Below, in pieces: positions 47,906 to 57,788 of a stretch of DNA of 64,000 nt; position 1 is the stretch's first letter; each line of letters starts with the position of its first letter. The notes beneath the pieces are model-generated. The model saw nothing but the letters and a program-made list of their open reading frames with translations, had not been told where the DNA came from and searched no databases. The position numbers and the translations under genes were made by a program. The DNA comes from Streptomyces naganishii JCM 4654 (GTDB taxonomy: Bacteria; Actinomycetota; Actinomycetes; Streptomycetales; Streptomycetaceae). The DNA is taken from NCBI RefSeq assembly GCF_014650575.1, contig NZ_BMVF01000004.1:1-64000 (forward strand), given 5' to 3'.

Positions 47906-48664
47906 ATGACCTGGCCCATCACGGACGTGGCCCGGATGTCCGGAGTGACGTCCCGGACGCTGCGGCACTATGACGACATAGGGTTGCTGCTTCCCTCCCA
48001 CACCGGCAGCAACGGCCACCGCCACTACGACGAGGCCGGCCTGCTGCGGCTGCAGCAGATTCTGCTGATGCGGGAACTCGGCCTGGGACTACGTGAGATC
48101 GCAGCGGTCCTGGAGCGCCAGGTCGACCAGGTGGCCGCACTGCGAGAACACCACCGAAGACTGCTGGCGGAGCGGGACCGGCTCGACGTCCTGGCCGCCA
48201 CAGTCGGCCGTACCATCGCCGAACTGGAGAAGAACGAGGACAGCGACATGACGGAGATCAGCAGGCCGGAGAACCTGTTCCAGGGCTTCGACACGGCCCG
48301 GTACGAGGCGGCCGCCCACGAGCGGTGGCCCCAGGAGGCAGAGCAGGCCAGGCAGTTCGCCGACACGCTCACCGAGGCCGACGTGACGCGACTGCGGCAG
48401 GAGGCCACTGCGGCGATGATACGCATGGCCGAGGCGATGGCAGCCGGCACACCGGTGACCGACCCGGCGGTGCAGAACGAGATCGACGCCCATTATCGCG
48501 CCATCTGCCGGATGTGGACCCCGACTGCGGCCGCTTACAAGGCGCTCGGGCAGACCTACGTGGATGATGCGCAGTGGCGCGAGACCTACGACCGGGTCGC
48601 CGTCGGGCTCGCCGCGTATCAGCGGGACGCTATGGCCGCTTACGCGGACGCCCGCCTGAGCTGA
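47906..48664 (+). CDS. MerR family regulator with TipAS domain (TipAL-like)
   Basis: A 252-residue protein. The MerR winged helix is at residues 1-70 (WPITDVARMSGVTSRTLRHY, DDIGLLLPSHTGSNGHRHYD EAGLLRLQQIL, split here), a dimerisation coil at 75-115, and a TipAS-type globin-like domain from about 130 (ARYEAAAHERWPQEAEQARQ through QTYVDDAQWRETYDRVAVGL). TipAL-type regulators bind thiopeptide antibiotics or other drugs and activate efflux or their own promoter. The ATG at 47906 has AAAGGCAGGG upstream. No efflux gene is adjacent, so autoregulation is likeliest. Confidence 0.87.
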   Translation: MTWPITDVARMSGVTSRTLRHYDDIGLLLPSHTGSNGHRHYDEAGLLRLQQILLMRELGLGLREIAAVLERQVDQVAALREHHRRLLAERDRLDVLAATVGRTIAELEKNEDSDMTEISRPENLFQGFDTARYEAAAHERWPQEAEQARQFADTLTEADVTRLRQEATAAMIRMAEAMAAGTPVTDPAVQNEIDAHYRAICRMWTPTAAAYKALGQTYVDDAQWRETYDRVAVGLAAYQRDAMAAYADARLS

Positions 48665-48861
48665 CCGGCCGCCAGGGGTCGTCCGCGCCTACGATCAGCA
48701 CCGATACTTTCCTCGTCGGGCCAGGTGTCCCAGAAGTCGCCCTGGCCGATGGTGGCGAGGCAGAGGGTGGGATCGTCGGCTCGCAGACTCAGCTCCTCCG
48801 CGGGTTCCCATCCGGTGCCGGCTTGTGGAGCCGGGGGGCTGTCGTGGACCTGGATGGTCAT
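48640..48861 (-). pseudogene. Fragment of a conserved hypothetical protein
   Basis: The frame begins MTIQVHDSPPAPQAGTGWEP, AEELSLRADDPTLCLATIGQ, GDFWDTWPDEE, whose composition and Trp/Asp pattern are protein-like and resemble a Streptomyces hypothetical family involving a VHDSxPP strand. The C-terminus decays into Arg-rich sequence antisense to the MerR gene end. It is probably truncated on both sides. Confidence 0.4.
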
Positions 48862-48884
48862 GTGCAGCGGGCCGGGCCGGCGCG

Positions 48885-49075
48885 GAGATGGGTGCCGCCT
48901 TCGCAGGTGGAGGCGAAGGGGTACTCGCTGCACGAGGTGCGGCCGGCGCGCTGCATGTCCGGCGGCGCGGTGCGCGGGCACACCGCCTTGCGGCTCGCGT
49001 CCGCCTGCTTCTCGTCGATCATCCAGTGCAGCGGCTCGCCGGCTCCAGACGGTGCACTGATGGATATCGGCGTGC
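48885..49075 (-). pseudogene. NucA/NucB-type deoxyribonuclease relic
   Basis: The minus frame gives LHWMIDEKQADASRKAVC then GRTSCSEYPFASTCEG, matching the NucA/NucB domain core (HR..D...A..NR..AC...........CDEYPFAST.EG, with the catalytic Asp-Glu pair replaced by Ser-Glu). The upstream secretion signal and the downstream third of the domain are missing. No start or ribosome binding site is identifiable. Confidence 0.65.
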
Positions 49076-49236
49076 CCGCACCCTTGTGCCTTGTTACCGA
49101 ATGCGGACAGACCCGGGTGAACAACGCCCGCCCGGGCGTCATCTCACGGGGTGCAGTGAAACAGCCGATGCGGCCGGCCGCCCTGCGGGAGCAGGGCAAG
49201 GTGCCGCGTCCGACAGACCATGGGGGAACTTTCATC

Positions 49237-49944
49237 ATGACCACGCATCGCGCCCGCCGTACCGCCCGTTCCGCCGCCCTGGCCGCCGTCACCGCCGCGC
49301 TGGCGCTGGGCCTGACCGCCTGCGGCACCGGCGAGAGCCCGAAGGCGGCGGGCGGCGACCACGCCGCCGGTACCGCGCAGAGCCGGTCCGGGTCCGACAA
49401 GAACGGCAAGGGCAGCGCGGAGCAGGCCGACAGCGGCGCCACGACCACGCAGGGGGCTCACCCGACGACCCTCTCCGGCGGGACGGACCAGGTCGCGAGC
49501 AAGGGCACAACGGCCGGCGTCCCGCAGTGCCGCGGAGACGAGATGCTGGTCACCGCGGTGCACCGGTTCGCCGGTCAACAGGGCGACCACCTGCTGATCA
49601 CCGCAGTGAACGAGGGCACCAAGCCCTGCTGGGTCACCTCGTACCCGGCCGTGGTGCTCGACTGGAACGGCCACAACGTCGCACTGCCGCACTCCAAGAA
49701 GGACAACCCGGGCGGCGACAAGCACATCACGCTCCGGCCCGGCAACAAGGCATACAGCGCGGTGAACCTCTTCGACTACGGCTCGAAGAACCACACCGCG
49801 AACTCGCTCGCCATCGCACTGCGCGATGCCAACGGCCACCACGGCCCCTTCTACTCCGTCGTCATGAAGGGACAGAAGCCGCAGTTCAGCTGGAACGAGG
49901 CCGACGTGCTGAACTGGAACACCAAGAAGCCGTACGACTTCTGA
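49237..49944 (+). CDS. DUF4232 lipoprotein
   Basis: A 235-residue lipoprotein: basic start MTTHRARRTARS, hydrophobic core AALAAVTAALALG and lipobox LTACG, then a Ser/Gly/Lys linker and a DUF4232 domain (VPQCRGDEMLVTAVHR, LITAVNEGTKPCWVTSYPAV VLDWNG, split here, and HITLRPGNKAYSAVNLFDYG). It should be anchored to the outside of the membrane. The two domain Cys may form a disulfide. The ATG at 49237 has a weak GGGGGA site. The function of the family is unknown. It is followed by a 13-bp stem-loop terminator at 50075. Confidence 0.87.
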   Translation: MTTHRARRTARSAALAAVTAALALGLTACGTGESPKAAGGDHAAGTAQSRSGSDKNGKGSAEQADSGATTTQGAHPTTLSGGTDQVASKGTTAGVPQCRGDEMLVTAVHRFAGQQGDHLLITAVNEGTKPCWVTSYPAVVLDWNGHNVALPHSKKDNPGGDKHITLRPGNKAYSAVNLFDYGSKNHTANSLAIALRDANGHHGPFYSVVMKGQKPQFSWNEADVLNWNTKKPYDF

Positions 49945-50074
49945 GGACCCGTCGGCCAGGCCCATCGCCCGCTCGCACAAGAGCGGCGGACAGCGACTCG
50001 AGTCCGCACCACCTCAGCCTCCAGGAATGCCGGATCTTCGGTACGGATGGCACAAGGGCGCCGGTGTCAACCAT

Positions 50075-50106
50075 CGTGCTTCGGCTCGTTGTTGAGCCGA
50101 AGCACG
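50075..50106. terminator. 13-bp perfect stem-loop
   Basis: CGTGCTTCGGCTC and GAGCCGAAGCACG pair perfectly around GTTGTT, 130 bp after the lipoprotein stop. It is most likely its terminator; a mobile-element end is an alternative because a TniQ-like scrap follows. Confidence 0.7.
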
Positions 50107-50149
50107 GTAGTCGTCACTAGCGACGGGACGGGTGGGGAAGCTGTTGTCG

Positions 50150-50460
50150 GCCTCGGGTGCCTTTCGGGTGGCTCCCCTGCAGGGTGGAATGACGCTGCCG
50201 TTCCTGCGGCGGATCGCGAATAGGTACGGCCTGACGGTGCGGAGTGTGCCGTCGTCGGATACCGACGTGGCCGGCCGGTAACGCGCCGCCGGCGCTCCCC
50301 AGGGCGACAGGGAGGTGTTCTTGCACGCCGCGACCCGGGACTGGGTCGCGGCGCTGTGCCGTGTGCCGCAGGCGGGCTCCCGCCGCGCGTTGCCGACCTG
50401 GATGCGCGAGGAGCCGCCTCAGGCCGTCGGGGTGGACGGCCTTTACGCACTTTCGGGTGA
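50150..50460 (+). pseudogene. TniQ-like N-terminal scrap
   Basis: One frame gives GGMTLPFLRRIANRYGLTVR, then after a stop another gives VFLHAATRDWVAALCRVPQA, GSRRALPTWMREEP. The opening with LPFLxRIAxRYxL and the later ALCRVP...RALPxW pattern resembles TniQ proteins of Streptomyces transposition modules. The rest is missing and the reading is broken, so the call is tentative. Confidence 0.35.
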
Positions 50461-50543
50461 CCGGCCCTGTCGCTGTAGGGGGGCGCAGTCTGGCGAGCGG
50501 GTGTCAGGGGCCGGTTCCTGCCCTTTCGGGCCCGCGTGCGCCC

Positions 50544-52534
<1,991 letters not shown>

Positions 52535-53275
52535 TCAGCGTGATGCGTACTCGATGTACAGGGGCGTCGCCAGAATGCTGCGGGAGTCGTTCACGGCAAG
52601 GATCCGTGCGACTCCGGCAAGCCGTACTGGTGGTGTCCATCCTTCGGTATGCGGTGCCTCGAGTTCGCACAGCAGTGTCACGGCTGAGAGGGCGCGGTCA
52701 GTGGCGCCAAGCGCCGGGAGGTGTCCGACCCCTGCGTGTCCCGGGATCTCCTGCAGGGCACGAGCGTAGGCACGGATGGCTTCGACGTAGAAGTGACCGA
52801 CCTGCTGGCCGTCCGGGGGCCCGTCGCCAGTCGGCCGTCGACGGTCCAGAAGGTGGGCCGACGATCCGACGAGAACGAACGGCGGCTGCTCCGGGTACTG
52901 TGCGGCAGCGAAATAGACGAGCCCCTCCACCACTGGATGGCCACGCGCTCCGTCACCGCCGGGCCACGCACTGCCGAATCTGAATTCCTCGTCGAACTCG
53001 ATCCAGTGGCCGACCGCCAAGCCCGGTTCAGTCCGGCGTCGATGTCCGTACTTCCGCTCGATCATCTTCACTACGGCGTCCAGCGCACCGATGAGCGACG
53101 TCCGGCTGTCGCTGGCCATCGAAGCCTTCAGAGACAGCACGCCGGCATTGAGGCCCGCTTCGAGGCCGAGTCGGTCACGGACCCGCCCGGGAAGCTGAGG
53201 TACCAAGACCCCCATCTTCGACTCGGACAGGTACAGCAGATCCCGCATCGCAGGGCGTGCGCGGCGTAAGGGCAT
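52535..53275 (-). CDS. Conserved hypothetical protein
   Basis: A 246-residue cytosolic protein, possibly of a DUF7019-like family, though I am not sure. It begins RPAMRDLLYLSESKMGVLVP, QLPGRVRDRLGLEAGLNAGV, then KMIERKYGHRR, GHWIEFDEEFRFGSAWPGGD, VEGLVYFAA and FVLVGSSAHLLDRR. The strand-rich pattern with repeated small hydrophobic blocks suggests a nucleotide- or ligand-binding fold, but no catalytic motif is evident. The ATG at 53275 has an AAGGAGGAAG site, so the start is well supported. Its neighbours do not hint at a role. Confidence 0.7.
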   Translation of the reverse strand: MPLRRARPAMRDLLYLSESKMGVLVPQLPGRVRDRLGLEAGLNAGVLSLKASMASDSRTSLIGALDAVVKMIERKYGHRRRTEPGLAVGHWIEFDEEFRFGSAWPGGDGARGHPVVEGLVYFAAAQYPEQPPFVLVGSSAHLLDRRRPTGDGPPDGQQVGHFYVEAIRAYARALQEIPGHAGVGHLPALGATDRALSAVTLLCELEAPHTEGWTPPVRLAGVARILAVNDSRSILATPLYIEYASR

Positions 53276-53636
53276 TCGTGCTTCCTCCTTCAAGGGACAG
53301 CGCCAGCAGCAGCTACACCTCAGGATGGCCAACGTACTCGGGCAGCAGGTGCCAACCTGGCACCTGCCCGGACTACAGCCGATCCTGTCCGGTGGATCAT
53401 GTGACCGTCTGTCTCCCGAATCATTATTCTGTTCTGGCGAAGCCTGGCCGCCGGGTCGGACGGTGAGCGATCACCGGATGTGGCATGCGAGACCCTGCCG
53501 CCCCGGTGCGGGAGTCTTCGCCGTCGTCGCCGGGGACCGCGTTGGGCTGGATATCGATCCGTCCGTTGGTGCTGCCAACGCGACGCCGACGGGCGCCCAG
53601 CATGGCGATCCCTGGACTGGATCGAACCACGCAAGG
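53276..53636. other. Gap of about 360 bp without supported gene
   Basis: No family-like frame. It must contain the promoter of the minus-strand hypothetical gene, near 53300-53340, and the 3 prime flank of the nuclease gene. No stem-loop stood out. Confidence 0.4.
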
Positions 53637-54467
53637 TCAGCAGGTGAACTCCTCGGCGGTGACCTCCGCGACGGTCCAGGGCGCTGGCCCGGTGCCGTCG
53701 CTCCACGCCTGCAGGGCGGCCCGGTCCAGGCACAGGATGCCGCACTGGGCGGCGTACTCGACGGCCGGCGCGGTGAAGTCGCTGGTGGTGACAAGGGCCG
53801 CGACGTCGGCCTCGTGCACCGTGTAGCAGGTGCCGCCGAAGCGCTGCAGGTCCTGGGAGCCGACCCGGTGCCCCTCCGCGTAGCGCTTGCACTGGATGAC
53901 GACGCGCCGTCCGTCCGGCGCCACCGCGAGCACGTCCGCACCGAGGTCACCGGCGCCGCCCACCACCTCGACGCCGGCGCACCCGTCCCGTTCGCACAGC
54001 ACGGCCACGGCCTGCTCGAACTCGTCGGGGTCCAGTGCGTCGTAGTCGATGGGTGCGTCGTAGTCGACGGGCTGTACGAGCGTGGCCTCCTCGCCCGTGG
54101 CGGGGGACGCAGCGGCGTCACGCGGGCCGGGCTGGTGAGGGACGGGCGGGGACGCGACCGGCACACCGGGGGCCGTCAGTTCTTCCAGTGCCGTGCCGGT
54201 GCCCGCTTCCAGCGCCGCGGCGGCCCGTCGTGCGGCGCGCGCCGCCGAGACGTGCCGCCGTTCCCGCCGCAGCACCCGCACGCAGGCCGCGGCGAGCAGG
54301 CACAGGATCACCATCCAGACGGGGCGCCGCTCTGCCGCGGCGGCCGCGGTCCGCAGGGCGAACCCGAGAATGCACACGGCGAGGGCGATCAGGCCGCAGT
54401 CAAGTGCGGTGGCACGCAGGCTGAACCGCCGGCGGCCGCCCTCGGTGCGGCGTACGGGCATGGTCAC
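53637..54467 (-). CDS. Membrane-anchored Mrr-type restriction endonuclease-like protein
   Basis: A 276-residue protein. Two N-terminal transmembrane helices (ALDCGLIALAVCILGFAL and PVWMVILCLLAAACVRVL) lead to a long helical linker and then an Mrr_cat nuclease domain (residues about 140-270): LDPDEFEQAVAVLCERDGCA, GGAGDLGADVLAVAPDGRRV and VIQCKRYAEGHRVGSQDLQR, giving the D-x(n)-QxK active site. Such proteins in Streptomyces are often annotated restriction endonucleases. Membrane tethering suggests DNA surveillance or processing at the membrane, not classical restriction. The start may be ATG 54467 or 54461. Confidence 0.85.
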   Translation of the reverse strand: MTMPVRRTEGGRRRFSLRATALDCGLIALAVCILGFALRTAAAAAERRPVWMVILCLLAAACVRVLRRERRHVSAARAARRAAAALEAGTGTALEELTAPGVPVASPPVPHQPGPRDAAASPATGEEATLVQPVDYDAPIDYDALDPDEFEQAVAVLCERDGCAGVEVVGGAGDLGADVLAVAPDGRRVVIQCKRYAEGHRVGSQDLQRFGGTCYTVHEADVAALVTTSDFTAPAVEYAAQCGILCLDRAALQAWSDGTGPAPWTVAEVTAEEFTC

Positions 54468-54719
54468 GGTGACGTTCCCCTCCCTCTCCTGGCCGGTCTG
54501 CCGACCGGAACGAAGATCACGTTCGCCGTCTGCCCGCCATCCGGCGGTTCAGTGACGTCCGTCCCCGCCGACGCGGCGTCCGCCCTGGGCAGGACCAAGT
54601 GGCGCCGACCCTGCGGACTACCTGATCAACCACGACGCCGAGCGAGCAGTTGCCGTCGCAGCCCTGGTGGACGCATAGCACCCTGACGGCGAGCCCGCGT
54701 GCTGGCCGCACCGGACTCC
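54468..54719. other. Gap without supported gene
   Basis: Only short, low-complexity frames. It contains the promoter region of the minus-strand nuclease gene; no operator-like repeat was noticed. Confidence 0.4.
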
Positions 54720-54774
54720 AATGACCCGCAGAAGTTCCGGTAGTTCTCCACCACCGGCCAGTATCGGGCCCGGG

Positions 54775-54905
54775 TCAGGAGTACGCCGACGAGGCGGCCA
54801 AGTCCGCCAAGGACGCCCAGACCTCCGCCGGCCAGGCCGCCAGCGACGCGGCTACCTCCGCCGTCGGCGCAGCCCACTCCGCCCAGTGGACCCCCAGGCC
54901 TCCGC
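54775..54905 (+). pseudogene. Ala-rich coiled-coil fragment
   Basis: The frame QEYADEAAKSAKDAQTSAGQ, AASDAATSAVGAAHSAQWT has the regular AxxAxxA/SxxSA pattern of the long Ala-rich helices in secreted Streptomyces ALF-repeat or polymorphic-toxin-like proteins. Unrelated sequence surrounds it and no start or end can be found, so it is a remnant at most. Confidence 0.4.
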
Positions 54906-55100
54906 CGCTGCCGCCTACACCGCCGGCGAGCAGGCCCGCGTCTTCCACTGGCGTGCGGCTACGGCCGGTCACCAGGTCATCGCATCTGAACGCGGCTTCG
55001 TAGGTGAACACTGGGTTCTGGCAACAGACCCTGAGGACCGTCGCGGAGGGCAGACCGGCCCGTCAGCAAGCCCCGGAGGGCATGGACACGAGGCTGCCGG

Positions 55101-55778
55101 TCATGCCGGGTCCCCGGAGTCGACGGGCAGTTCGGCCAGGCGCCACTCCAGCATCCCGTCGTCGAGGCGGATCGCCCGCCGTCCGCGGTCGGTCAGCAGC
55201 CGCACCGCGTCGTAGGCGAGCACGCAGTACTCACCCCGGCAGTACACGACGATCTCCATCTCTTCGGGCAACTCGTTGATACGGTCGGCCAGTTCGTCGA
55301 CCGGGATGGAGAGCGCACCGGGGATGTGTCCAGCCCGGTACTCGTCCGCCGGCCGCACGTCCAGCACCATCACCTCGCCTGCCGCCACCCGCACACGCAG
55401 TTCCTCGCGGCCGACCTCCGCGGCCCCGTCCTCACCGAGGTACGCGTCCCGTGCCACGGGCACGGCCGTCTGGTGGCGCTCGGCGACCTTGCGCAGCAGC
55501 GCCAGCAGCTGGGCGACGTCGTCACCGGCGAGCCGGTAGTGGATGCGCACGCCCTCACGGCGAGTGGCGACGAACCCGGCCTGCTTGAGCGTCTGCAGGT
55601 GCGCCGAGGCCGTCGTCAGGTTCAGGCCCGCCGCCTTGGCGAGGGCGTCCACCGTCCGCTCGCCCTGGGCCAGCAGATCGAGCAGTTCGAGGCGCTTTCC
55701 GCTGGCCAGCGCCTTGCCGCTGGACGCGAACGCGTCGTACAGCCGTGCCTTCGCACCGGCCGTGGTGCTTCCCGCCAT
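55101..55778 (-). CDS. ArsR-type regulator fused to a rhodanese domain
   Basis: A 225-residue protein. The ArsR winged helix is at residues 10-100 (ASGKRLELLDLLAQGERTVD, ALAKAAGLNLTTASAHLQTL KQAGFVATRR, split here), the rhodanese domain at 120-220 (VMVLDVRPADEYRAGHIPGA, LSIPVDELADRINELP, VVYCRGEYCVLAYDAVRLL, with Cys in the CRGEYC loop). Such fusions sense persulfide or other sulfur stress. The ATG at 55778 has GGAGG upstream. It is divergent from a rhodanese stub and MFS gene, which it presumably represses; a palindromic TCCATGGA lies between. Confidence 0.9.
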   Translation of the reverse strand: MAGSTTAGAKARLYDAFASSGKALASGKRLELLDLLAQGERTVDALAKAAGLNLTTASAHLQTLKQAGFVATRREGVRIHYRLAGDDVAQLLALLRKVAERHQTAVPVARDAYLGEDGAAEVGREELRVRVAAGEVMVLDVRPADEYRAGHIPGALSIPVDELADRINELPEEMEIVVYCRGEYCVLAYDAVRLLTDRGRRAIRLDDGMLEWRLAELPVDSGDPA

Positions 55779-55787
55779 GGCATCCTC

Positions 55788-55806
55788 CATAAATCCATGG
55801 AATATT
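55788..55806. promoter_or_regulatory. Candidate ArsR operator
   Basis: AT-rich imperfect dyad centred on the palindrome TCCATGGA (55794-55801), flanked by ATAAA and ATATT, just upstream of the ArsR start and in the divergent promoter region. ArsR sites are typically such AT-rich dyads. Confidence 0.5.
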
Positions 55807-55866
55807 GTAAGTGAAAGGGAGGGCCGTGACCACACGCCCTCTCGCACCCGATCCGTGGAGGACCCG

Positions 55867-56085
55867 ATGGGTATCGCCGACGACCACCCGATACCGCTGG
55901 CCGACGCCGGGCTGGGCAACAGGGCCTCCCTCTCGGGCGCCGTCGTGCACCGCGGCCACGGCGGACGCGCGATGACCGCCGCCGACCTCCTCCAGCACGT
56001 CGGCCACCAGGACCTCGCCGTCCTCCAAGGCGGCCCTGCGAACAGGGCCGAAGCCGCCGGCCGCGCACTTCAGGAGGGCGAGTGA
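55867..56085 (+). CDS. Short rhodanese-like protein, N-terminal half missing
   Basis: A 72-residue frame: MGIADDHPIPLADAGLGNRA, SLSGAVVHRGHGGRAMTAAD, LLQHVGHQDLAVLQGGPANR, which matches only the second half of a rhodanese domain (..GGRAMTAADLLQHAGHxxLAVLQGGPADW). The active-site Cys loop reads VVHRGHGGR without Cys and the N-terminal strands are absent. It overlaps the MFS start by 4 bp (GTGA), so it could survive as a leader for coupling. Probably a decayed gene. Confidence 0.5.
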   Translation: MGIADDHPIPLADAGLGNRASLSGAVVHRGHGGRAMTAADLLQHVGHQDLAVLQGGPANRAEAAGRALQEGE

Positions 56086-57329
56086 CCACCACGATCTCCC
56101 CTGGCGGGATACGCCTCGGACTGCGCGCCAACCTCCCCCAGTTCCTCCTGCTCGTCCTCGTCAACGCCCTGGTCGGCGGCATGCTCGGCCAGGAACGCAC
56201 CGTTCTGCCCCTGCTCGCCAACGACGTCTTCCACCTCTCCGCCTACACCGCCGCCCTCACCTACATCCTGGCCTTCGGCGCCACCAAGGCGGTCACCAAC
56301 TTCTTCGCCGGCACCTGGTCGGACCGGTACGGCCGCAAGCCGGTATTGATCACCGGATGGCTGATCGCCATACCGGTGCCCGCGATGCTGGCCTGGGGTC
56401 CGTCCTGGGGCTGGATCATCGCCGCCAACGTCCTGCTCGGCGTCAACCAGGGCCTGACCTGGTCCACCACCGTCATCATGAAGATCGACCTGGTCGGCCC
56501 CGAACGCCGCGGACTGGCCATGGGCTTCAACGAGGCCGCCGGCTACGGGGCCCTCGCCCTCACCGCCATGGCCACCGGCGCCATCGCCGAACACGCCGGT
56601 CTGCGCCCCGAGCCCTTCCTGCTCGGCGCCGCCTACCTCGTGCTGGCCCTGGGCCTGTCGGCCTTCGCCGTCCGCGAGACCCGCGACCACGCCCGCGCGG
56701 AAGCCGCCCTCCACCCCGTACAGACCGGCACCGACCTGTCCACGGCGCAGATCGCGCGCCTCACCAGCCTCACCGACAAGGCCCTGTCCGCCGCGAGCCA
56801 GGCGGGCATGGTCAACAACCTCAACGACGCCCTGGCCTGGGGCATCTTCCCGTTGCTGTTCGCTGCGCACGGACTGTCCGTCGCCCGGATCGGCGTCCTG
56901 GCCGCCCTCTACCCGGCCGTGTGGGGTGCGGGCCAGATGCTCACCGGCTGGTGGTCCGACCACGTCGGCCGCAAGCACCTCGTCACCGCGGGCATGCTGC
57001 TCCAGGCCGGCGCCATCGCGCTCGTCGCCGCTTCGACCACCTTCCCCGCCTGGGCCGTCGCCCAAATCCTGCTCGGCATCGGCACCGCGCTCGTCTACCC
57101 GACCCTGCTCGCGGTAATCGGCGACGTCGCCCACCCCGCCTGGCGCGCCCGCGCCGTCGGCGTCTACCGCCTCTGGCGCGACGGCGGCTTCGCAGTCGGT
57201 GCCGTCTTCGCAGGAATCCTCGCCGACGCCTACGGCATCACCACCGCGATCTGGGCCGTCGCCGCCCTCACCGCCGCCTCCGGCCTGATCGTCGCGCTCC
57301 GCATGTACGAAACGCACCCCCGCTCATGA
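56082..57329 (+). CDS. MFS transporter
   Basis: A 415-residue 12-TM permease: RANLPQFLLLVLVNALVGGM start, FFAGTWSDRYGRKPVLITGW (motif A), WSTTVIMKIDLVGPERRGLA, and in the second half MLTGWWSDHVGRKHLVTAGM (second motif A) and WRARAVGVYRLWRDGGFAVG. The GTG at 56082 has CAGGAGGG upstream. It follows a rhodanese stub in an operon divergent from ArsR-rhodanese, a common arrangement in actinomycetes where the transporter may move a sulfur- or thiol-related compound or drug. The substrate is unknown. Confidence 0.87.
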   Translation: MTTTISPGGIRLGLRANLPQFLLLVLVNALVGGMLGQERTVLPLLANDVFHLSAYTAALTYILAFGATKAVTNFFAGTWSDRYGRKPVLITGWLIAIPVPAMLAWGPSWGWIIAANVLLGVNQGLTWSTTVIMKIDLVGPERRGLAMGFNEAAGYGALALTAMATGAIAEHAGLRPEPFLLGAAYLVLALGLSAFAVRETRDHARAEAALHPVQTGTDLSTAQIARLTSLTDKALSAASQAGMVNNLNDALAWGIFPLLFAAHGLSVARIGVLAALYPAVWGAGQMLTGWWSDHVGRKHLVTAGMLLQAGAIALVAASTTFPAWAVAQILLGIGTALVYPTLLAVIGDVAHPAWRARAVGVYRLWRDGGFAVGAVFAGILADAYGITTAIWAVAALTAASGLIVALRMYETHPRS

Positions 57330-57334
57330 CGGGC

Positions 57335-57362
57335 TGCCGTGTCCTTCCTGACGGCCACGGCA
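57335..57362 (+). terminator. Weak stem-loop after MFS gene
   Basis: TGCCGTG and CACGGCA form a 7-bp stem with a 14-nt loop just after the MFS stop (57329). It may be the terminator; the loop is long. Confidence 0.35.
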
Positions 57363-57788
57363 TGAAACGGACAAGGGACAGGCGCCAACCCTGCCCATGC
57401 CTGCGGCTCGGCTGCGTGTCCTGCCGGGGCACACCAGGGCTGGAATCGGGCTCGGCAGGCTTCGGTTGTCTGCAGCGGACACACTAAAGGTCCCTCACCT
57501 GGGCATTGCACAACATCGAGTCCTGGCAGAGACCACCAAACGGCTCTTGCGGTTCAGTCGCCGAATACCGCAGGTGCCCCACCGTCCCGCCCGGACGGGA
57601 ACGCAGGCACGCGCACCCCCGCCGCCCGCGCCACTCCCCACTGTCCACTTTGTTGCGCCATTCACTAATATGGGCGAATCCACCCCGGGTGTTATTCAAT
57701 GAGGTGTGCGGTCAGGGGTCTCGGGGCCCGGGTCGCACGGGGCCGAGTACGCTCCCGGCGCCGCGTCGGTAATCGCTGAGAGAGCCGC
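57363..57788. other. Gap of about 430 bp without supported gene
   Basis: No coherent protein. The AT-richer stretch near 57655-57700, immediately before the phosphatase gene at 57789, probably holds its promoter. Confidence 0.4.

Noticed and set aside
56070..57317. 415-codon minus-strand open frame opposite the MFS transporter
   Set aside because: Antisense shadow; extreme Gly/Glu/Asp content with no hydrophobic or domain pattern, while the plus strand encodes a clear permease.
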